DNA from: JAIOSF01 sp963677755
GTDB taxonomy: Bacteria; Campylobacterota; Campylobacteria; Campylobacterales; Arcobacteraceae
DNA length: 64,000 bases
Reading direction: 5' to 3'
Assembly: GCA_963677755.1 (NCBI GenBank)
Contig: OY782506.1
Span: 1,674,001-1,738,000 of the forward strand
Part shown: one piece after another, positions 59,776-64,000 of the stretch
How positions within the stretch are numbered: the stretch's first letter is position 1
How the letters are laid out: every line of letters begins with the position of its first letter
Translations under genes and position numbers: made by a program
Notes under the pieces: generated by a model
The model's database searches: none
The model's input: only the letters and a program-made list of their open reading frames with translations
Told to the model about the DNA's origin: nothing

Positions 59776-60984
59776 TTATCCACCTCTTACTAACAAGTCA
59801 AGTAAATTATTAATTATTTTATCTTTGTTAAAAGTAGTTTTTGTTAGATTCTCACAATTTTTTGAAAATGCTATTACTTCATTTTTTTTCACATCTATTG
59901 CTTCCATAAAAATACTTTTTATCTCTTGTATATCCGTAGGTTTTGCAACAAATCCTAAATTATTATTTTTAATAATATCAGCTGCAGCACCTTTGATTAC
60001 AGCCATAATTGGCTTTCTCGCAGCTATATATGTTTGAGTTTTTGCTGGAACTGTTAATGAAAATATAGGTTTATCGACCAAGGATACAATTAGAAAGTCA
60101 CTTGCTTTAAAATACTTATACATCTTATTTCTTGGCTGTCTACCAAAAAAAATTATATTTTTATAGTTATTTTTTTCAACTATATTTTTTAAATTATCAA
60201 GTTCTGATCCATCACCTATTATATTTAATTGTACTTTTGTTAGATATTCTTGAGATAAGTTTCCAAATGCTTTAATTATATTATCTAAGTTTTGAACGCT
60301 ACCCACATTACCAGCAAATGTAAAATGTATCTTTTTATCTTCACTAAATTGAAATGTTTCTATTTCTCTATTAAACTCATCAGCCCAGTTTGGTGCATAT
60401 ATAATTGTTTTATCAACATCAAGATAAGGTAGAATTTTATCTTGAAAACCTTTACAAGAAATTGCAAAGTTTGTAGTATTTCTATAAACAAATTTTACAA
60501 AACCATTTAAAAAAAACCCTAAAAATCTTGTTTTTTTGAATCCATAAGCATATACACTGTCAGGCCAAACATCTTGTACCCACAAAGTAACTGGCTTTTT
60601 ATAAAATTGATTTAAAATAACTGCAGGGACCATGCCTGTTAATGCTCCAACATCAAATCCAAATATATAATCATATTTTTTGCCGATTTTAAGACTAATC
60701 AAAGAACCTAGAATCATAAAAGTAAAATACTTTAGAACTTTTTTGAATACATTAGTCTTGTATCCTGTGATAGCTTTAACTCTATAAACCGTCATGTCAT
60801 TATATTTTTCTTTTGTATACCATTTATTTTTAAAGTTCTCAAACACTTTTCCATGTGGATATGTTGGGTTTTGAGTAAGTATATCTATATCACAACCTTT
60901 TTTTTTCCATTCAAGTACTATTTCATTTATCTTAAATTCTTCTGGATAAAAGTATTCTGTAACGATTAAAATTTTTTTAGACAT
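59776..60984 (-). CDS. WbuB/WbjE-like GT4 glycosyltransferase
   Basis: 402 residues, GT-B fold. The start (ILIVTEYFYPEEFKINEIV) and the region TQNPTYPHGKVFENF are typical of WbuB-type enzymes that transfer L-FucNAc or its stereoisomers. The C-terminal nucleotide-sugar part is FTFAGNVGSVQNLDNIIKAF. It probably adds the sugar made by the three upstream genes to the lipid-linked first sugar. It is cytoplasmic or membrane-associated. It starts two bases after the reductase gene ends and ends directly before the SDR. Confidence 0.85.
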   Translation of the reverse strand: MSKKILIVTEYFYPEEFKINEIVLEWKKKGCDIDILTQNPTYPHGKVFENFKNKWYTKEKYNDMTVYRVKAITGYKTNVFKKVLKYFTFMILGSLISLKIGKKYDYIFGFDVGALTGMVPAVILNQFYKKPVTLWVQDVWPDSVYAYGFKKTRFLGFFLNGFVKFVYRNTTNFAISCKGFQDKILPYLDVDKTIIYAPNWADEFNREIETFQFSEDKKIHFTFAGNVGSVQNLDNIIKAFGNLSQEYLTKVQLNIIGDGSELDNLKNIVEKNNYKNIIFFGRQPRNKMYKYFKASDFLIVSLVDKPIFSLTVPAKTQTYIAARKPIMAVIKGAAADIIKNNNLGFVAKPTDIQEIKSIFMEAIDVKKNEVIAFSKNCENLTKTTFNKDKIINNLLDLLVRGG

Positions 60985-60986
60985 TT

Positions 60987-61892
60987 CTATTTTCTAAAAA
61001 ATTTATTTTTGTAACAATCATCACTCATTACATGGTGATACATATCTTTTATAAGTTGTTCCCATGATGGTGCGACATAACCAGTAATTAATTTAAATTT
61101 ATCACTATTCATACTTCTATCTAAAATAAAATCATCAAAAGCATTTATCTTAATATCTTTTTTATAATTATCTTTCACAATATTAAGTAAGTCATACTTT
61201 GAAATTGCATCACTCGATAGATGATAAAGTCCACTTAATTCTTTATTTGGTATAACATAATTTGATATTATATTTACTATTTCAATAGTGGGAAATCCAC
61301 TATAAATAGCTTTTGTAAATCCATTTATTTCACCTTCTTGTGACATGAACCAATCTACCAAACTAAAATTTGTTTTAAGTTCATGTCCTATGATTGATGT
61401 TCTAAGTGTCACACAATGTGGATAATGAACTTCTCCTAAATATTTAGTTTTACCATACAAGTCTTCTGCTGTTGATAGATCACTTTCTCTGTACTCTCCT
61501 TTTTTACCATCAAATACACAATCTGTACTGATATGAATGAGTCTAGCATTTGCAGTTCGTGAAACAAGAGATAATCTATGAGGTAATTGAGAATTAACTG
61601 TAATTGCAGTTAATGGGTCTTGTGAAATAGGAAGCTGTTTAATAATACCTATACAATTTATAATTATAGTAGGTTGTATCCCAGCTATTGCTCTTATAAC
61701 TGTTTCAAAATTATCTGCATCTACTCCATCTCTTATTTTTAACAACTCCTCTTTTGTAAAATAGTTTTCAAGGCCACTTTTACTTCTAGTAGTACCAAAA
61801 ACTTCAAATTTTTCATTTTTACCCATCTCTTTAAATAAAGTATGTCCTAACATACCTGTAACACCTAGTACTAATATTCGCTCTTTTTGCAT
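60987..61892 (-). CDS. RmlD-like reductase of the UDP-L-HexNAc pathway, WbvR-like
   Basis: 301 residues, RmlD-type SDR: LVLGVTGMLGHTLF (NAD(P) loop), HISTDCVFDGKKGEY (catalytic Ser/Thr) and DLYGKTKYLGE (YxxxK). CapF/WbjC, which makes UDP-L-FucNAc precursors, is about 370 residues and has an extra C-terminal cupin domain; that domain is missing here. The RmlD-only form matches WbvR of Vibrio, used for UDP-L-RhaNAc and then UDP-L-QuiNAc. The gene lies between the 2-epimerase and the glycosyltransferase. On this basis the final sugar may be L-QuiNAc rather than L-FucNAc. Confidence 0.85.
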   Translation of the reverse strand: MQKERILVLGVTGMLGHTLFKEMGKNEKFEVFGTTRSKSGLENYFTKEELLKIRDGVDADNFETVIRAIAGIQPTIIINCIGIIKQLPISQDPLTAITVNSQLPHRLSLVSRTANARLIHISTDCVFDGKKGEYRESDLSTAEDLYGKTKYLGEVHYPHCVTLRTSIIGHELKTNFSLVDWFMSQEGEINGFTKAIYSGFPTIEIVNIISNYVIPNKELSGLYHLSSDAISKYDLLNIVKDNYKKDIKINAFDDFILDRSMNSDKFKLITGYVAPSWEQLIKDMYHHVMSDDCYKNKFFRK

Positions 61893-61901
61893 TTCAATTC
61901 C

Positions 61902-63023
61902 TTAGTATTTTTTCCATACAGTTCTATTTATGTAGTCTATATAACTTACTACTATTCTTACAACTTTTTTTGATACTGTATTTGTATCGTAATCCTTTAC
62001 AATATTCATCATTTGATTAGTAGTTTGCTCTGTAACTATATTAATTGAATTTATAATATCAGCACTTCTTAACCCAGACATAATCAAAGTTCCTTCATCC
62101 ATTCCCTCAGGTCTCTCATGAGCTTGTCTTATTGTAATTGCAGGAAATCCTAAGATTGACGATTCTTCTGTTATTGTACCACTATCACTTATTGCACAAT
62201 AAGCATTGTGTTGCAAAGCGATATAATCAAAAAAGCCCAATGGCTTCATAAATTCAACTAAGGAGTTAAACTCTTTTTTATCTAAAGACTCTAGTTTTTT
62301 TCTAGTTCTTGGATGAGTTGATACTATTACTCTTTTATTATATGTTTTTGCTATAACATTTAATGAATCTAGTAAGTCATTAAAATTTTGCTTGCTATCT
62401 ACATTTTCTTCTCTGTGGGCACTTACTATAAAAAACTCTTTTTCTTTCAAATTTAGATTTTCTAATACTTTTGAGTTTTTTATATCTTCTTTGTGATATT
62501 CAAGTACTTCTTTCATGGAAGAACCTGTTTTAATTACCGTTTCAGGTCTAATACCTTCTGATACTAGATAATCTCTTGCATGTTCTGTTAAAGTCATATT
62601 TATATCACTTAACTGATCCACGATTTTTCTATTTATCTCTTCTGGTACTCTTTGATCGAAGCATCGGTTTCCAGCTTCCATATGAAAAATAGGTATTTTT
62701 CTTCTTTTTGCAGATATTACAGATAAACAAGAGTTCGTATCACCATATAATAAAACTGCATCAGGTTTTAACTCTTTAAGTAGTTTGTCAGATTTACTAA
62801 TAACATTAGCAATAGTCTCAGCTGCATTATCAGCAGCTGCATTTAGAAAATAATCTGGTTTTTTTATACCCATATCATTAAAAAACACTTCATTTAATTC
62901 ATAATCATAGTTTTGACCACTATGAACTAATATATGATTTGTATATTTTTCAAGTTCAGCAATTACACGGCTAAGTTTTATGATTTCAGGTCTTGTTCCT
63001 ACTATTGTCATTACTGTTTTCAT
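61902..63023 (-). CDS. UDP-HexNAc 2-epimerase, WbjD/WbvD/FnlC type
   Basis: 373 residues of the non-hydrolysing UDP-GlcNAc 2-epimerase family: TIVGTRPEIIKLSRVI, HMEAGNRCFDQRVPEE, VSAHREENVD, and ISDSGTITEESSILGFP. The QAHERPEGMDEGTLIMSG segment near the C terminus is characteristic of FnlC/WbjD-type enzymes rather than WecB. It inverts carbon 2 as the last step to UDP-L-FucNAc or UDP-L-QuiNAc. The ATG overlaps the stop of the dehydratase (ATGA). Confidence 0.9.
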   Translation of the reverse strand: MKTVMTIVGTRPEIIKLSRVIAELEKYTNHILVHSGQNYDYELNEVFFNDMGIKKPDYFLNAAADNAAETIANVISKSDKLLKELKPDAVLLYGDTNSCLSVISAKRRKIPIFHMEAGNRCFDQRVPEEINRKIVDQLSDINMTLTEHARDYLVSEGIRPETVIKTGSSMKEVLEYHKEDIKNSKVLENLNLKEKEFFIVSAHREENVDSKQNFNDLLDSLNVIAKTYNKRVIVSTHPRTRKKLESLDKKEFNSLVEFMKPLGFFDYIALQHNAYCAISDSGTITEESSILGFPAITIRQAHERPEGMDEGTLIMSGLRSADIINSINIVTEQTTNQMMNIVKDYDTNTVSKKVVRIVVSYIDYINRTVWKKY

Positions 63024-64000
63024 GATATTACTCCAAACTCTTTAAGTTGGTCTTGTACTTCATGAAGCTCTAAAATCATTTTTCTTAACTCTTCTTCATT
63101 TAGCCTATGTGTATTATGAGAGTGGTATTCCCCTGCTTGGGTGATAACTTCCTCTCCATCTTCAAAAAATTTATTATAGTTTAAATCTCTATCATCAGAA
63201 GGGATACGATAATATTCATCCATATCTGTGGCTTTTACCATCTCCTCTTTTGTAAGAAGTGTCTCATAAAGTTTTTCACCGTGTCTTGTGCCTATCACTT
63301 TTACTTCATGGTTTTGTTTGTTCAATATATTTTTAAGTGTATTTGCAAGCAGTTCAATTGTAGCTGCTGGTGCTTTTTGTACAAAAATATCACCATTTTT
63401 TCCATTTTTAAATGCAAAGATTACTAAATCTACAGCTTGGTCTAAACTCATCATAAATCTAGTCATAGCAGGATCTGTAATAGTGATAGTTTTGTCATTT
63501 TTTATTTGATCAATAAAAAGAGGTATCACTGAACCTCTGCTTGCCATCACATTCCCATATCTCGTACAAGCTATCATAGTTTCATTATCATTTAGATTTC
63601 TGCTTTTTGCTACGGCAACTCTTTCCATCATTGCTTTACTTATACCCATTGCATTTATTGGATAAACAGCCTTATCTGTACTTAAAACTATCACTTTTTT
63701 TACTTTTGCTTCAATAGCTACATTTAATACATTTTCAGTACCTATAACATTTGTTTGTACTGCTTGCATAGGATAAAACTCACAAGATGGTACTTGCTTT
63801 AAAGCTGCTGCATGGAAAATGAAATCTACACCTCTAACTGCATCTTTTACAGAATTTATATCTCTTACATCTCCCAAATAAAATTTAAGTTTATCATTGC
63901 TATAAACTTTTCTCATATCATCTTGTTTTTTCTCATCTCTTGAAAAAATTCTTATCTCTTTTATATCCGTATTTAAAAAACCTCTTAAAACAGCATTTCC
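63020..64000 (-). CDS. UDP-GlcNAc 4,6-dehydratase/5-epimerase, WbjB/FnlA/CapE type (5' end beyond the window)
   Basis: The frame stays open to the right edge: 326 residues are visible, beginning GNAVLRGFLNTDIKEI, so the true start is only about 17 residues beyond. An internal Met at 63916 is not the start. Motifs: FHAAALKQVPSCEFYPMQAV, LSTDKAVYPINAMGISKAMME (with Met and Lys in the FlaA1/CapE-type active site) and VIGTRHGEKLYETLL. The enzyme removes water from UDP-GlcNAc and inverts carbon 5, the first step to UDP-L-FucNAc/L-QuiNAc. It overlaps the 2-epimerase by four bases. PseB is a relative, but the neighbours favour the WbjB type. Confidence 0.92.
   Translation of the reverse strand, partial: GNAVLRGFLNTDIKEIRIFSRDEKKQDDMRKVYSNDKLKFYLGDVRDINSVKDAVRGVDFIFHAAALKQVPSCEFYPMQAVQTNVIGTENVLNVAIEAKVKKVIVLSTDKAVYPINAMGISKAMMERVAVAKSRNLNDNETMIACTRYGNVMASRGSVIPLFIDQIKNDKTITITDPAMTRFMMSLDQAVDLVIFAFKNGKNGDIFVQKAPAATIELLANTLKNILNKQNHEVKVIGTRHGEKLYETLLTKEEMVKATDMDEYYRIPSDDRDLNYNKFFEDGEEVITQAGEYHSHNTHRLNEEELRKMILELHEVQDQLKEFGVIS

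Noticed and set aside
63020..63916. Complete 298-residue dehydratase starting at the ATG at 63916
   Set aside because: The frame continues upstream to the window edge with family-typical sequence (GNAVLRGFLNTD), so the gene is cut by the window, not short.

Overview
The window looks like a chromosome segment of an Arcobacter-group bacterium (Campylobacterota, Arcobacteraceae). The DNA is very AT-rich. The gene set fits that group: a MagIII-type DNA glycosylase, a glutamine synthetase without the adenylylation tyrosine, a SecA-LolA-RnpB neighbourhood, WbpM/PglF-type sugar genes, and extended -10 promoters (TGnTATAAT) without clear -35 boxes. A BCCT osmolyte carrier suggests a marine or salt-exposed habitat. 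The assignment is by inference from gene content, not from a database search.

Region 1 (1-22968, minus strand) is one uninterrupted reading frame of at least 7656 codons that runs off the left edge. It is a giant RTX (hemolysin-type calcium-binding repeat) protein with a non-repeat N-terminal module of about 435 residues. After that come about 69 units, each marked by an Ile-Glu-Asn motif. It is probably a type-I-secreted surface adhesin. Every small open frame on the other strand in this region is a shadow of it. Divergent from it (23088-25507) is a compact rimB-rimK-M42 peptidase operon, then a Ser/Thr-rich orphan gene.

Region 2 (26597-36172, minus) holds an MgtE Mg2+ channel, an MFS carrier behind a near-perfect palindrome, a run of nucleic-acid genes (MerR-type regulator, UvrD-like helicase, DEDDh exonuclease, DEAD-box helicase, O6-alkylguanine transferase, MagIII), and a BCCT transporter.

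Region 3 (36405-46636, minus) is the nitrogen-assimilation block. glnA has its own strong terminator. It is followed by a tight gltB-gltD-ankyrin-argB-alr-NUDIX operon.

Region 4 (46792-56193) contains yggS, then a minus-strand set: secA, a LolC/E-type permease, a rhodanese, and a SiaB-SiaC-HD-GYP signalling trio in which a c-di-GMP phosphodiesterase-type protein stands where a diguanylate cyclase is known elsewhere. A plus-strand gene encodes an unusual three-part protein (YqiA-like esterase, FliG C-terminal-like module, Mesh1/SpoT-like HD hydrolase). Then come lolA and rnpB, the RNase P RNA.

Region 5 (56195 to the right edge, minus) is a surface polysaccharide cluster. Three genes resemble the UDP-L-FucNAc/UDP-L-QuiNAc pathway. 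They are followed by a WbuB-like glycosyltransferase, a 4-ketoreductase-like SDR, a WbpL/WecA-like initiating transferase and a WbpM/PglF-like 4,6-dehydratase. This order matches the Pseudomonas O-antigen wbjB-F/wbpL/wbpM layout. No insertion sequence, CRISPR array, tRNA or rRNA was seen.
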